Below, piece after piece: positions 53,351-62,794 of a stretch of 64,000 nucleotides of DNA (its first letter is position 1; every line of letters begins with the position of its first letter). The notes beneath the pieces are model-generated. The model had not been told where the DNA came from. It worked only from the letters and a program-made list of their open reading frames with translations, and did not search any database. The position numbers and the translations under genes are program-made. The DNA comes from Sphingorhabdus sp. (lineage in GTDB: Bacteria; Pseudomonadota; Alphaproteobacteria; Sphingomonadales; Sphingomonadaceae): contig JANQNO010000005.1 of NCBI GenBank assembly GCA_028279555.1, positions 124,001-188,000 of the forward strand, in the 5' to 3' direction.

Positions 53351-54709
53351 ATGAGCGAAGACAAACAGAAATTATTGATCGTCGAAGACGATCTGGGCCT
53401 GCAGAAACAGCTCAAATGGTCCTATGAGGATTTCGAGGTCTTCTGCGCCTCCGACCGGCAAGAGGCGATGGCATTGCTGCGCTCGGAGGAACCCGATGTG
53501 GTAACGCTCGATCTTGGTCTACCGCCGGATCCGGACGGTGTGAGCGAGGGCTTCGCTGCGCTCGACGAGATGCTCAAGCTGAAACCCGACACCAAGGTCA
53601 TTGTCGCATCGGGGCATGGCGCGCGCGAAAGCGCGCTGAAGGCGATCTCGGCTGGTGCATGGGATTTTTACCAGAAGCCTGTCGATATCGATGAATTGCA
53701 CCTGATCGTGCAGCGCGCCTTTCATGTACGCCAGCTGGAACTCCAGAATGAAAAGGCGCAGGCACCTGACCAGGGTGGCGAAATGCTGCTTGGCTCGATC
53801 ATAACTGCCTCGCCGGAGATGCTGAAAGTTGCGCGCACGGTCGAGCGGGTCGCGACAACCGGCGTTTCGGTGATGTTGCTTGGCGCCAGCGGCACGGGCA
53901 AAGAACTGCTCGCCCGCGGATTGCATGATGCGAGCGACCGCAGCGATCACCCCTTTGTTGCTATCAACTGCGGCGCGATTCCGGAGAATCTGCTCGAGAG
54001 TGAGTTGTTTGGATATGAAAAGGGCGCTTTCACCGGGGCCGTCAAAACCACCGAAGGCAAGATCGAAATCGCAAATGGCGGAACGCTGTTTCTCGACGAG
54101 GTCGGCGATATTCCCATGCCGCTTCAGGTAAAGCTGCTTCGCTTCCTTCAGGAACGCGAGATCGAGCGGATCGGCGGGCGCAAGGCCATCCCAGTCGATG
54201 TGCGTGTTGTCTGCGCGACCCACCGCAATCTGAACCAGATGATCGCGGCGCAGGAATTCCGCGATGATCTTTATTACCGGTTGGCAGAGGTCACGGTGAA
54301 TATTCCCGCCTTGTCGGAACGCACGGGCGACTCTGTGCTGCTGGCCAAGCATTTCCTCAATCGCTTTGCCGCCGAGATGAACCCATCGGTCAAGGGCTTT
54401 GCGTCGGCTGCGCTGACCGCCATCGATCAATGGAACTGGCCTGGCAATGTTCGCGAGCTGGAAAACCGCATCAAGCGCGCGGTCATTATGGCGGACGGGA
54501 AATTCGTGACGGTCGAAGACCTAGAGTTTGGCGAAGATGAAGAAGAGCTTCCTCTGAACCTGAAAGCCGCCAGAGAGGCGGCCGACCGTAAGGCGATCAA
54601 ACGGGCAATCGCACGCACCGAAGGCAATATATCGAGCGCAGCCAAGCTGCTCGGCATCAGCCGTCCGACGCTGTATGATCTGCTCAAGCAATATGAGCTC
54701 CAGGCCTAG
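53351..54709 (+). CDS. prsR: PEP-CTERM system sigma-54 response regulator PrsR
   Basis: 452 residues: receiver domain (LLIVEDD, phospho-Asp in [10 protein letters not shown] about 55, Lys in YQKPVD), AAA+ domain with Walker [15 protein letters not shown] (sigma-54 contact, in [11 protein letters not shown]), and a C-terminal Fis-type helix-turn-helix ([20 protein letters not shown]). ATG 53351 follows the prsK stop by one base. It should activate sigma-54 promoters of the polysaccharide / PEP-CTERM genes. Confidence 0.94.
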   Translation: MSEDKQKLLIVEDDLGLQKQLKWSYEDFEVFCASDRQEAMALLRSEEPDVVTLDLGLPPDPDGVSEGFAALDEMLKLKPDTKVIVASGHGARESALKAISAGAWDFYQKPVDIDELHLIVQRAFHVRQLELQNEKAQAPDQGGEMLLGSIITASPEMLKVARTVERVATTGVSVMLLGASGTGKELLARGLHDASDRSDHPFVAINCGAIPENLLESELFGYEKGAFTGAVKTTEGKIEIANGGTLFLDEVGDIPMPLQVKLLRFLQEREIERIGGRKAIPVDVRVVCATHRNLNQMIAAQEFRDDLYYRLAEVTVNIPALSERTGDSVLLAKHFLNRFAAEMNPSVKGFASAALTAIDQWNWPGNVRELENRIKRAVIMADGKFVTVEDLEFGEDEEELPLNLKAAREAADRKAIKRAIARTEGNISSAAKLLGISRPTLYDLLKQYELQA

Positions 54710-54727
54710 CAGGCCTCAGCCACGCAA

Positions 54728-56692
54728 ATGGGCAGCGCCTCGCGCAAATTCTGGCAAATCTCTGCGCCGGTTCTTGCCGGGCTGATGATCTGTGGCGCGC
54801 TGGCGGCTCAACCGGCCAGCGAAGGAAACGCGAAGGCAAAGGCAGCGATAGAAGAGGCTGCCGAATATCGCGACAAACAGGAATTGCGCGCTGCCAATGT
54901 CGCAGCGCTCAACGCGATTAAGGCCGATCCTGACTGGCCGATGGGGCATATAGCAAGGGCCGAGATATCATTGAGCCTGTTCGATGCTGTGACCGCCAAG
55001 GCGGAGCTGGAAAAGGCGCTGTCGCTCGGTGTGCCCAGAGTTGAGCTCAATCACCTCATCGGTGAAGCGCTTTGGCTGATTGGCGAACTTGATATGGCGG
55101 AACGCACATTGCAGCAGGATGGGCTGACACCCGGGCGCCGCATTCACGCCGACAGGATTCTGGGCCGGGTTTATATAGACAAGGGCCAAATGGACAAGGC
55201 GGGGCAGGCGTTCGATCGCGCGCTTGAGCTTGGCCCCGAAGACAGCATGCTGTGGACCGACATCGGCCGCTTTCGGCTGGTGGCTGGAGACCAGAAGGGA
55301 GCCATCGAAGCCTCGGACAAGGCCATCCGGTTAAACGCTGAAAATGTTCGCGCGCTTGAGTTTAGGGGCCGGATGACGCGCGAGCAGTTCGGACTCGCTG
55401 CCTCAATTCCCTGGTTTGAACGCGCGTTGGCAATCAACCCCGAAGATGTTCCAACGCTCGAGGAATATGGTGCAACACTCGGCGAGCTGGGCCGTTACCG
55501 CGACATGCTGGCACAAGCCCGCAAGATCGTGTCGCTCGATCGCTATAATGGGCGCGCCTATTATATGCAGGCCGTTATTGCGGCCCGGGCCGGCGACTTC
55601 GGTCTTGCACAGCGTGTGCTGGCGCTGGCCGGCTCGAGGATCAATGAACTTCCCGGGGCGATGCTACTTTCGGGCATCAGCGAATATCAAATGGGGCACT
55701 ACAACCGGTCAATTGACCTCTTTAAACGCCTTCTTGATATCCAGCCACAGAATGTCTCGGCGCGCAAGTTCCTGGCCCGGGCGCAATATAAATCGGGTGA
55801 TATTGAGGGCGCGCTGGAAGAGATCAGGCCGCTGGCAATCCGTGAAGATGCCGACAGCTACAGCCTCACAATTGCCGGCCGCGCTTTCGAAGCCAATGGT
55901 GAGAGGGAGAAGGCAGCAGGAGGGCTCGATGCGGCCAGCATGCCGATGATCCGAAAAGCGAGGCCGCTGGCCGACGGGCTGTCCGATATCGGCATAGCAG
56001 AAGGCGCGAGGCGCAATCCGGGTAATGCCCGCTTCGTGATTCCTTACATCCGCTCGCTCATGCGGCGCGGCCAATCCGGATCAGCGTTCGCTCAGGCCCA
56101 GAGCCTGCGCACGAAAAACCCTGGTGTCGCCAACGCGCATCTTCTGGAAGGCGATGTGTTGATGGATACAGGATCGGTGAAATCAGCCATCGATGCCTAT
56201 AACCGCGCGGCGGCCATCAATTTTACCGAACCTGTGATGCTTCGCCTGGCCGAAGCCTATCGCCAGCAGGGCAACGCGAAAGCGCAGCGTGATCTTGTCA
56301 CTGCCTTTGTCGCCAACAATCCGACCAGCCTGCCGGGGCTCCGACTGTTGGCCTATTACCATCTTGATGACGGTAACTGGCGCGATGCGATTGCGCCGCT
56401 CGAATATCTGCTTTGGAAAACCGGCTATAATGACAGCATTCTGCTGGCTAATCTGGCGCGTGCCTGGTCGGGGGTCGGCAATCATCAGAAGGCCGCCAGC
56501 TATGCCGCCATTGCCTACCGCGTCGACCCGGCCAATCCGATGGCGACGCATGTTTATGGGCAGGTTATTCTGCGTTCCGGCAAGCGCCCGAAAGCGGCAT
56601 TCGAGCTGCTTGAGAAAGCGGCTGCGATGATGCAGCAAAATCGCCAAGTTCAAGCGGAGTTTGCCAAAGCTGAAGAGGCTTTTCTGAACTAA
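54728..56692 (+). CDS. TPR-repeat protein of the PEP-CTERM/EPS locus (PrsT-like)
   Basis: 654 residues with a signal peptide (about 12-27) and some 14-16 tetratricopeptide repeats along the length, e.g. GRVYIDKGQMDKAGQAFDRALELGP and ISEYQMGHYNRSIDLFKRLLDIQP. The place right after prsR matches PrsT, but PrsT proteins are usually longer (near 900 residues), so this may be a shorter variant. Likely periplasmic scaffold for polysaccharide or PEP-CTERM protein export. Confidence 0.8.
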   Translation: MGSASRKFWQISAPVLAGLMICGALAAQPASEGNAKAKAAIEEAAEYRDKQELRAANVAALNAIKADPDWPMGHIARAEISLSLFDAVTAKAELEKALSLGVPRVELNHLIGEALWLIGELDMAERTLQQDGLTPGRRIHADRILGRVYIDKGQMDKAGQAFDRALELGPEDSMLWTDIGRFRLVAGDQKGAIEASDKAIRLNAENVRALEFRGRMTREQFGLAASIPWFERALAINPEDVPTLEEYGATLGELGRYRDMLAQARKIVSLDRYNGRAYYMQAVIAARAGDFGLAQRVLALAGSRINELPGAMLLSGISEYQMGHYNRSIDLFKRLLDIQPQNVSARKFLARAQYKSGDIEGALEEIRPLAIREDADSYSLTIAGRAFEANGEREKAAGGLDAASMPMIRKARPLADGLSDIGIAEGARRNPGNARFVIPYIRSLMRRGQSGSAFAQAQSLRTKNPGVANAHLLEGDVLMDTGSVKSAIDAYNRAAAINFTEPVMLRLAEAYRQQGNAKAQRDLVTAFVANNPTSLPGLRLLAYYHLDDGNWRDAIAPLEYLLWKTGYNDSILLANLARAWSGVGNHQKAASYAAIAYRVDPANPMATHVYGQVILRSGKRPKAAFELLEKAAAMMQQNRQVQAEFAKAEEAFLN

Positions 56693-56705
56693 GCGCACTC
56701 GCGCA

Positions 56706-57047
56706 CTAGCAGTTTTCCAGAAGCTCCGCTGGTTCGATCCCCGCCCGCTGCATCTGCGCCCGCACATCGGGCCAGACATTGGCGAGGAAATGCTGCCTTT
56801 CCGATTTGCGCAAGCGGGATACCGCGCCGCGGGACACAAACAGGCCGACGCCGCGCTTGACCTGCACCAGGCCATCATCCTGAAAAAGCTGATAGGCTTT
56901 GGCGACGGTCAGCGGGTTGGCACCCTGTTGTGCAGCAAATGCGCGCACCGAAGGTAGCATGGCACCTTCGGCAAACTTTCCGTCGAGAATTGCAGCTGCG
57001 ATAATATCGCGCAGCCTCAAGTAGACCGGTTTGTTTTCCTTGCTCAT
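56706..57047 (-). CDS. GntR-family regulator (YtrA type)
   Basis: 113 residues. N-terminal winged helix: LRDIIAAAILDGKFAEGAMLPSVRAFAAQQGANPLTVAKAYQLFQDDGLV, then KRGVGLFVSRGA. Only a short C-terminal helical tail follows, so it belongs to the YtrA-like short group that often controls neighbouring transporters. Tail-to-tail with the TPR gene. Its target is not evident; the closest upstream genes are nitroreductase and peptide transporter. Confidence 0.85.
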   Translation of the reverse strand: MSKENKPVYLRLRDIIAAAILDGKFAEGAMLPSVRAFAAQQGANPLTVAKAYQLFQDDGLVQVKRGVGLFVSRGAVSRLRKSERQHFLANVWPDVRAQMQRAGIEPAELLENC

Positions 57048-57114
57048 AGCTGCATGAGTGCCATAATACAGTAGGGCGCGTCAAGCGCCCTTTCAGGTGG
57101 CAATTTACAAAAGC

Positions 57115-57687
57115 CTATCCGCCAAAATCGCTGATCTTTTCTGTCGCGTCGGGTCGCGGCCTTTCGTCAAGCGGGAAAGATGGTGTGCCGAAATAGAAAA
57201 AACCGGCGATCCGCTCCCGCTCATCGCAAAGCACAGATGATACTGTCGCATCATAGCTTGCCCAGCCGGTAATCCACCCGCCCACAAAACCTTGCGCATG
57301 GGCAGCGTGCAGCAGGTTCATTCCCGCAGCACCTGTCGACAATTGCTGCTCCCATTCGGGAATTTTGCGGCTTTCTTTTGGCGAATAGATCATAATGACC
57401 AGGGCGGGTGCATAGAGTGCCAGCGCCGTGCCGGCTTCAATTTGCGCTGGGCGCGCGTCGGGGTTGGATGCAAGGAATGCCTTTTCAAGAAGTGCGGCAA
57501 ATGCCGCGCGGTCGCCAACCTTCACAAACCGCCAGGGTGCCAGCTTGCCATGATCGGGCGTGCGCATTGCGAGCTGCAATATCGCATCGAGCTGCGCAGC
57601 ATCGGGGCCGGGCGCAACCATATCACGGGGACGGCCCGAACGGCGGGTCTCAAGATAAGATAGGGGCGAAGAAAGATCGTTGAGCAT
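57115..57687 (-). CDS. Nitroreductase family protein (YdjA-like)
   Basis: 190 residues. FMN-binding features RRSGRP near the start, TPDHGKLAPWRFV, GAAGMNLLHAAHAQGFVGGWITGW and GFFYFGTPS. The compact size fits the YdjA/Frm2-like group. ATG 57687 is chosen for MLNDLSSPL, with weak ribosome-binding support. Acts in the cytoplasm on nitroaromatic or quinone-like compounds; true substrate unknown. It begins 184 bases from the divergent transporter gene. Confidence 0.85.
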   Translation of the reverse strand: MLNDLSSPLSYLETRRSGRPRDMVAPGPDAAQLDAILQLAMRTPDHGKLAPWRFVKVGDRAAFAALLEKAFLASNPDARPAQIEAGTALALYAPALVIMIYSPKESRKIPEWEQQLSTGAAGMNLLHAAHAQGFVGGWITGWASYDATVSSVLCDERERIAGFFYFGTPSFPLDERPRPDATEKISDFGG

Positions 57688-57871
57688 GCTGCGCGATGTA
57701 GGACGTGGTTTCCAACTTTGCCAGAGGCTGTACATCCTGAATCCACAGGATTTGCGCTAACCCGCGCAATTATATTCTTCACAGGCGCAATTTTTTCGCT
57801 AGGTTGCGGCAATGGTAGGAGCCGCTGGCGAGAGACCGGCGCGACAAGACAATTATTGAGGGGTTGGCCAC

Positions 57872-59737
57872 ATGGGGCTCAAGGATATTGCATTGTGGAA
57901 CTATGCCGATTGGGCGGCGCTTGTGGCGGCTATTGTTCTGTCGGGCTTTCTGATTGGCGGTGCCTGGGCGATCACGCGCCCGAAGGAAGAGGTGCTGGGC
58001 CATCCCAAGGGCCTTTACATGCTCTTCTTTGCGGAGATGTGGGAGCGCTTTTCATTCTACGGGATGAAGGCGCTTTTGATTTTGTATCTCACCAAGCACT
58101 GGCTTTATGACTCAGGGCCGGCAAACCTTATCCTCGGCGCTTACGCCTCGCTTGTCTACATCACCCCGGTTCTGGGCGGGTGGCTCGCGGACAAATATCT
58201 CGGCCAGCGCAAGGCCGTGTTGTTCGGCGCCATTCTGCTTACTGCCGGGCACTTCTTCATGGCTTTCGAGGGGGACGGTTCGGGTTACCAGAATGACCCG
58301 ACGCTCAATATCTTCTGGCTTGCTCTCGCGCTCATCATCGTCGGGTCGGGCTTCCTGAAAGCGAATATTTCGGTGATGGTCGGCCAGCTTTATCCGCGCA
58401 CCGATATCCGCCGCGACAGTGCCTATACCATTTTCTATATGGGTATTAATCTGGGCGCGGCTACGGGCGTCCTGATTGCAGCTTACATCGGTGAAACGGT
58501 CAGCTGGGCATGGGGCTTTGGATTGGCCGGTTTCGGCATGCTGCTGGGCCTTGTCGTCTTCGTGCTAGGCAAGTCGCTGCTTCGCGGCAATGGAGAATCG
58601 CCGGTGCCTGCCAAACTCAAAGAGAAAGTGGCCGGGTTCAACCTTGAATGGCTGCTTTACGCGCTTGGCTTGCTCAGTGTCGCAATCATCTGGTTCCTAA
58701 TCCAGTATCAGGAAGCGGTGGGCTGGATTCTGCTGCTTTCGGGCATCGTGCTGCTCGGCTATGTGCTTCAACAGGCGCTTTACAAACTGCCCGGGGAGAA
58801 CGGTCAGCTCAGCGACGGATCGAGCAGCACCGTCTTTTACGGTGGCGTTGTCGCTTTGCTGGCCACCGCTGTGGTCATGATTGCTCAGAACGGCGCTGGC
58901 ACAATCTCCAACGCTCTGGGCCTTGTTGGCCTGGGCCTGGTGGTTGCCGCCTGCTTCATGGAAGGGCGCAAACATGCAAACCATGCGCGTGACCGGGTGT
59001 TCGCGATGATTTTCGTGATCCTGCTTATGCCTTTGTTCTGGGGGTTGTTCGAACAGGCTGGCGGTTCGATGAATCTCTACACCGATCAATATGTCGATCG
59101 CGGGGGCATCCCGACGACATTCTTCCAGTCGATTAACCCGATCTACATTATCCTGCTCGCACCGTTGTTTGCCGGGCTATGGCAATGGATGGCAAAGACC
59201 GGCCGCGAACCTTCGGCCATTGCCAAGATGGGCCTCGGCATTGTCCAGATGGGCCTTGCCTTCATCGTGTTTGTGTGGGGCGCTCAGCAATTCAGCGTAA
59301 CGGGAGATGCAGGCCAGTTGCTCACGCCGGTCCTGTTCCTGTTCCTGTTCTATCTGCTCTCGACCACGGGTGAGCTCTGTCTTTCGCCAGTCGGCCTTTC
59401 CGCGATGAACCGTCTGTCGGTGCGCCATATGGCCAGCCTGATGATGGCGGCCTTCTTCTTCGGCACGGCAGGCGGCCAATTCGTGGCCGGCTTCCTTGGC
59501 TCGATCATGGGCGAGGGGGAAGGCGGCAATCTCAGCCGCGATGGCGCACTTGAAGTCTATTGGTCGATGGGCCTTGTTGCAGTCGGCGTCGGAATTTTCG
59601 TCACAATCGTCAGCCCGCTGGTGAAACGCCTTATGCACCTCGACTCCTTGAAGGATGACAATGTCGGCGATGATCTTGAAGGCTCGGGCGCTGCCGAGCC
59701 GCAGGCAGCTGGCATTCACCCGGCAACAAGCAGCTAG
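57872..59737 (+). CDS. POT-family proton-dependent oligopeptide transporter
   Basis: 621 residues, about 14 membrane helices. POT signature FFAEMWERFSFYGMKALLILYLT (ExxER motif, proton coupling), GGWLADKYLGQRKAV and FWGLFEQAGGSM later. Imports di- and tripeptides with protons. Longer than the short bacterial DtpT type by an extra loop and a polar C-terminal tail. AGGGG precedes the ATG. Confidence 0.92.
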   Translation: MGLKDIALWNYADWAALVAAIVLSGFLIGGAWAITRPKEEVLGHPKGLYMLFFAEMWERFSFYGMKALLILYLTKHWLYDSGPANLILGAYASLVYITPVLGGWLADKYLGQRKAVLFGAILLTAGHFFMAFEGDGSGYQNDPTLNIFWLALALIIVGSGFLKANISVMVGQLYPRTDIRRDSAYTIFYMGINLGAATGVLIAAYIGETVSWAWGFGLAGFGMLLGLVVFVLGKSLLRGNGESPVPAKLKEKVAGFNLEWLLYALGLLSVAIIWFLIQYQEAVGWILLLSGIVLLGYVLQQALYKLPGENGQLSDGSSSTVFYGGVVALLATAVVMIAQNGAGTISNALGLVGLGLVVAACFMEGRKHANHARDRVFAMIFVILLMPLFWGLFEQAGGSMNLYTDQYVDRGGIPTTFFQSINPIYIILLAPLFAGLWQWMAKTGREPSAIAKMGLGIVQMGLAFIVFVWGAQQFSVTGDAGQLLTPVLFLFLFYLLSTTGELCLSPVGLSAMNRLSVRHMASLMMAAFFFGTAGGQFVAGFLGSIMGEGEGGNLSRDGALEVYWSMGLVAVGVGIFVTIVSPLVKRLMHLDSLKDDNVGDDLEGSGAAEPQAAGIHPATSS

Positions 59738-59772
59738 TTCGGAGACGAGGCGATGAAACGACAGGGGATTAG

Positions 59773-60453
59773 ATGGGCGAATATGCTGGTCTGATTTTGG
59801 CATGCCTCACCTTTGTGGGCAGCCATTTCGCCATGTCGCATCCGCTGCGCGCGCCGATGGTGCGTATTCTCGGAGAAAAGGGTTTTCTCGGCGTCTACTC
59901 GCTGATCTCGCTGGCGGCGATTATCTGGATGGTTGTGGCATTTCGCAGGGCACCCAGCGATTTGCCGCTTTGGGGTGCCGGTGATGGTCTCTGGATAATT
60001 GCGTCGATCCTGACGCTGCTGGCCGCCGTGCTTTATGCCGGATCGATGAGCGGCAACCCGGCCTTGCCCGCACCGGGTGCAGAGGTATTGGCTTCGAAGG
60101 AACCGCATGGCGTATTCCGTGTGACCCGGCATCCGATGATGTGGTCCTTCGCACTATGGGGCATTGCGCATATGCTGGTCGCATCGCGGCCCGACAGTCT
60201 GATCTTTGTGGGCAGCATAGTGTTTCTGGCTCTATTTGGCGCTTGGGCGCAGCAGACGAAGAAACGCGCGACGATGGGCGATGCGTGGCTGGGTTGGCAG
60301 GCAAGAACCAGCTATTGGCCGCGCCTCGACAGGCTGGCTGGCGTTGGGCTGCTCCCCTGGATTGCGGGCTTCGCCATCTGGCTGGCGGCCACATGGGCGC
60401 ATGATTTCTTCGGCAGCTATGGTGCCGGACTATTTCGCTGGTTAGGGAATTAA
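59773..60453 (+). CDS. nnrU: NnrU family membrane protein
   Basis: 226 residues with about six membrane helices. VGSHFAMSHPLRAPMV, then GVFRVTRHPMMWSFALWGIAHML match the NnrU pattern (RHP-M). NnrU lies near denitrification genes in other genomes, but none are here, so the function is unclear. It starts 35 bases after the peptide transporter and may be cotranscribed. Confidence 0.88.
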   Translation: MGEYAGLILACLTFVGSHFAMSHPLRAPMVRILGEKGFLGVYSLISLAAIIWMVVAFRRAPSDLPLWGAGDGLWIIASILTLLAAVLYAGSMSGNPALPAPGAEVLASKEPHGVFRVTRHPMMWSFALWGIAHMLVASRPDSLIFVGSIVFLALFGAWAQQTKKRATMGDAWLGWQARTSYWPRLDRLAGVGLLPWIAGFAIWLAATWAHDFFGSYGAGLFRWLGN

Positions 60454-60461
60454 CGACAGGC

Positions 60462-61457
60462 TCAAAGCCGCACCATGCTCATGCCGATTTCACCGTAGCG
60501 CGGGCCGGATGTTTCGCCCACGGGCGCGGCGGCGCTTAGCTTTTCAACATCTTCGCTGTCCAGTTCCAGCTCTGCTGCAGCAACGCTGTCTTCCATGGTT
60601 ACGCGCCGCTTTGTGCCCGGGATCGGCACGATATCTTCGCCCTGCGCCAGCAGCCAGCCCAATGCGACCTGCGCATTGGATACGCGGTGTTTGCCCGCTA
60701 CTTCGGCCACGACATCGACGATTTTCATATTGGCATCGAAATTTTCCGGCGTGAAGCGCGGGTCATTGCGTCGCCAGTCATTCTCGGGGAGATCCTCATG
60801 GCTCTTCACCTGACCGGTCAGGAAACCGCGGCCCAGCGGCGAATAGGGCACAAAGCCAATACCATGATCGCGGCAGACGCCCAGAATATCGGTTTCGATG
60901 TCCCGTTCCCATAAGGAATATTCGCTCTGCAATGCTGCGATTGGCGCTGCGGATGCAGCACGCTTCAGCGTGTCCGGCCCGGCTTCGGAAAGACCGATAT
61001 GCCTGATTTTGCCTTCGTCAATCAGCGCTTTCATCGCGCCCACCGTTTCCTCGATCGGCACCTTCGGGTCGACGCGGTGCTGGTAGAAGAGATCGATGCA
61101 ATCGATCCCCAGCCTTTGCAGGCAGCCTTCGACCGATTTGCGGGCATTTTCCGGCGTGCCATTCACACCGACCGGCACGCCATTTTGAATATCAAAGCCG
61201 AATTTCGTCGCAATGACGAGCCCTTCACGCTTGCCTTTGATCGCTTCGCCGACCAGCTCCTCATTGCTGTGCGGGCCATAGACTTGCGCGGTATCGAAGA
61301 AGGTCACGCCCAGATCGATGGCTTTGTGAATCGTCTTGATCGCTTCGCCGGGATCGGCCTGATCACCATAGAGGATGTTGCCGCCCTTGATCATCGGCAT
61401 GCAGCCGATGCCGATGGCAGAGACTTTCAGCCCATGTCCCAGCTCGCGATACTTCAT
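60462..61457 (-). CDS. Aldo/keto reductase
   Basis: 331 residues, NADPH-dependent. TIM-barrel with catalytic Asp/Tyr (FFDTAQVYG, about 54-62), Lys in VIATKFGF, His in DLFYQHRVDP and the cofactor-binding IVPIPGTKRR near the C-terminus. It belongs to the AKR13-like oxidoreductases often annotated as tas/YccK-like. The start overlaps the stop of the SDF-type transporter gene (ATGA). Confidence 0.92.
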   Translation of the reverse strand: MKYRELGHGLKVSAIGIGCMPMIKGGNILYGDQADPGEAIKTIHKAIDLGVTFFDTAQVYGPHSNEELVGEAIKGKREGLVIATKFGFDIQNGVPVGVNGTPENARKSVEGCLQRLGIDCIDLFYQHRVDPKVPIEETVGAMKALIDEGKIRHIGLSEAGPDTLKRAASAAPIAALQSEYSLWERDIETDILGVCRDHGIGFVPYSPLGRGFLTGQVKSHEDLPENDWRRNDPRFTPENFDANMKIVDVVAEVAGKHRVSNAQVALGWLLAQGEDIVPIPGTKRRVTMEDSVAAAELELDSEDVEKLSAAAPVGETSGPRYGEIGMSMVRL

Positions 61458-62695
61458 GAAATCTCTCCTTCGGTGAGGTCGCCTTCGACGCGCGCAACGG
61501 TTGTGGTGACAGCCATGTCCGCCTGGACGTTGGCAAGCGTGCGCATAATGTCAGGGAAAGCCTCGATTGCCAACAGCAGCACCAGCGGCTCAACCGGTAT
61601 TCCCATCGCAATATTGATCGGCGCGATGGAAGCGATAAAGCTGACAGCACCGGGCAGGCTGACCGCTCCCATGGTCGTAATGGCAGCAGCGACCACGCCT
61701 GCCATCATCGCCGCCGTGGTGATTTCAATGCCCATCAGATGCGCGCAATAGATAGCCACGGCGAGATTCATGCAGGGGCCCGTCGCCCGGAATAATGCGA
61801 CCGAAACGGGCAGGACGATATCGGCAGAGCGCTCGCCTACGCCCATCGATTTCACGCTTTCGACCATGGCAGGGAGCGAGGCCAGCGAACTTTGCGTCGA
61901 TACCGCGACCGCTTGCGCAGGGATGGACGCCCGAAAGAATGTCAGCGGACCACGTTTTCCGCCGAGCGCCGTCAGAATGAAAGAAGCCACATAGATCACC
62001 GCGCCGACCGTGACGACGATGGCGACATAGTGCGCGAGGCCGACAAAACTCTGCGCGCCCGCCTTTGCGCCGACGACCAGCGCCAAAGCAAACACCCCGA
62101 TGGGTGCCAGCAGCAACACCCAATGCACAAGGATCAGCATGGCTTCGGAAATGGCGCTGAAGAAATCCGCCACGGTTTCCCGCCGCTTGTCGGGTAGGCG
62201 CGTGACGGCGAAAGCGAAGGCCAAAGTGAAGATGATAAGGGGCAAGATCGCATCCTCCGCAGCCGCGCTCACCGGATTGGTCGGTATGATATCGCGGAAG
62301 AACTCGGCAATCGTCGGAACAGGCCCGGGATCATCGGCGGTCTGCAGCGCGCCGCGCAAAGCCTCTGAAGCCGCTTCGGGAAGAGGAAAGGCGGCAAGCA
62401 GCGCCGGCGTCAAAAAAGCCGCCATGATCGACGAGCACCACAGGATGAATACCATGATTGCGATAGCCCGCGTTGTCATTCGGCCCGCGCGTGCCATCTT
62501 CGCTGCTTGCACAATGCCGACGACGAGCAATGCCACGACGAGCGGGATGATCGTCATGCGCAGCGCGTTGAGCCACAATGTGCCGATCAGGCTGGCCGCC
62601 TCGACGAGATTTTGCGCCTTGCCCGCCAACAAAATCCCGGCCAGCAGTCCGGCGATCAGCGATGCAAGAATAATGATGGCTTTGCGCATTTTCAC
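61454..62695 (-). CDS. SDF-family dicarboxylate/amino-acid:cation symporter, divergent
   Basis: 413 residues with eight helices and two hairpins as in GltP/DctA. Fingerprints: HP1 [13 protein letters not shown] in place of SSSSTLP, TM7 [13 protein letters not shown] in place of the NMDGT motif, HP2 [14 protein letters not shown]8 [14 protein letters not shown] (Asp and Arg kept). The loss of the NMDGT sodium-binding residues suggests proton coupling or a different substrate. AKR gene follows with overlapping stop/start. Confidence 0.85.
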   Translation of the reverse strand: MKMRKAIIILASLIAGLLAGILLAGKAQNLVEAASLIGTLWLNALRMTIIPLVVALLVVGIVQAAKMARAGRMTTRAIAIMVFILWCSSIMAAFLTPALLAAFPLPEAASEALRGALQTADDPGPVPTIAEFFRDIIPTNPVSAAAEDAILPLIIFTLAFAFAVTRLPDKRRETVADFFSAISEAMLILVHWVLLLAPIGVFALALVVGAKAGAQSFVGLAHYVAIVVTVGAVIYVASFILTALGGKRGPLTFFRASIPAQAVAVSTQSSLASLPAMVESVKSMGVGERSADIVLPVSVALFRATGPCMNLAVAIYCAHLMGIEITTAAMMAGVVAAAITTMGAVSLPGAVSFIASIAPINIAMGIPVEPLVLLLAIEAFPDIMRTLANVQADMAVTTTVARVEGDLTEGEIS

Positions 62696-62794
62696 CCCTG
62701 TAAATTTTTAGGCTGGCAGGGTGATACAGAGCATGGTCATTTCATCCAAATTGTTTTAGGGCGCTGCCAGGAAATCCAATGCAGGTGTAAGGCT

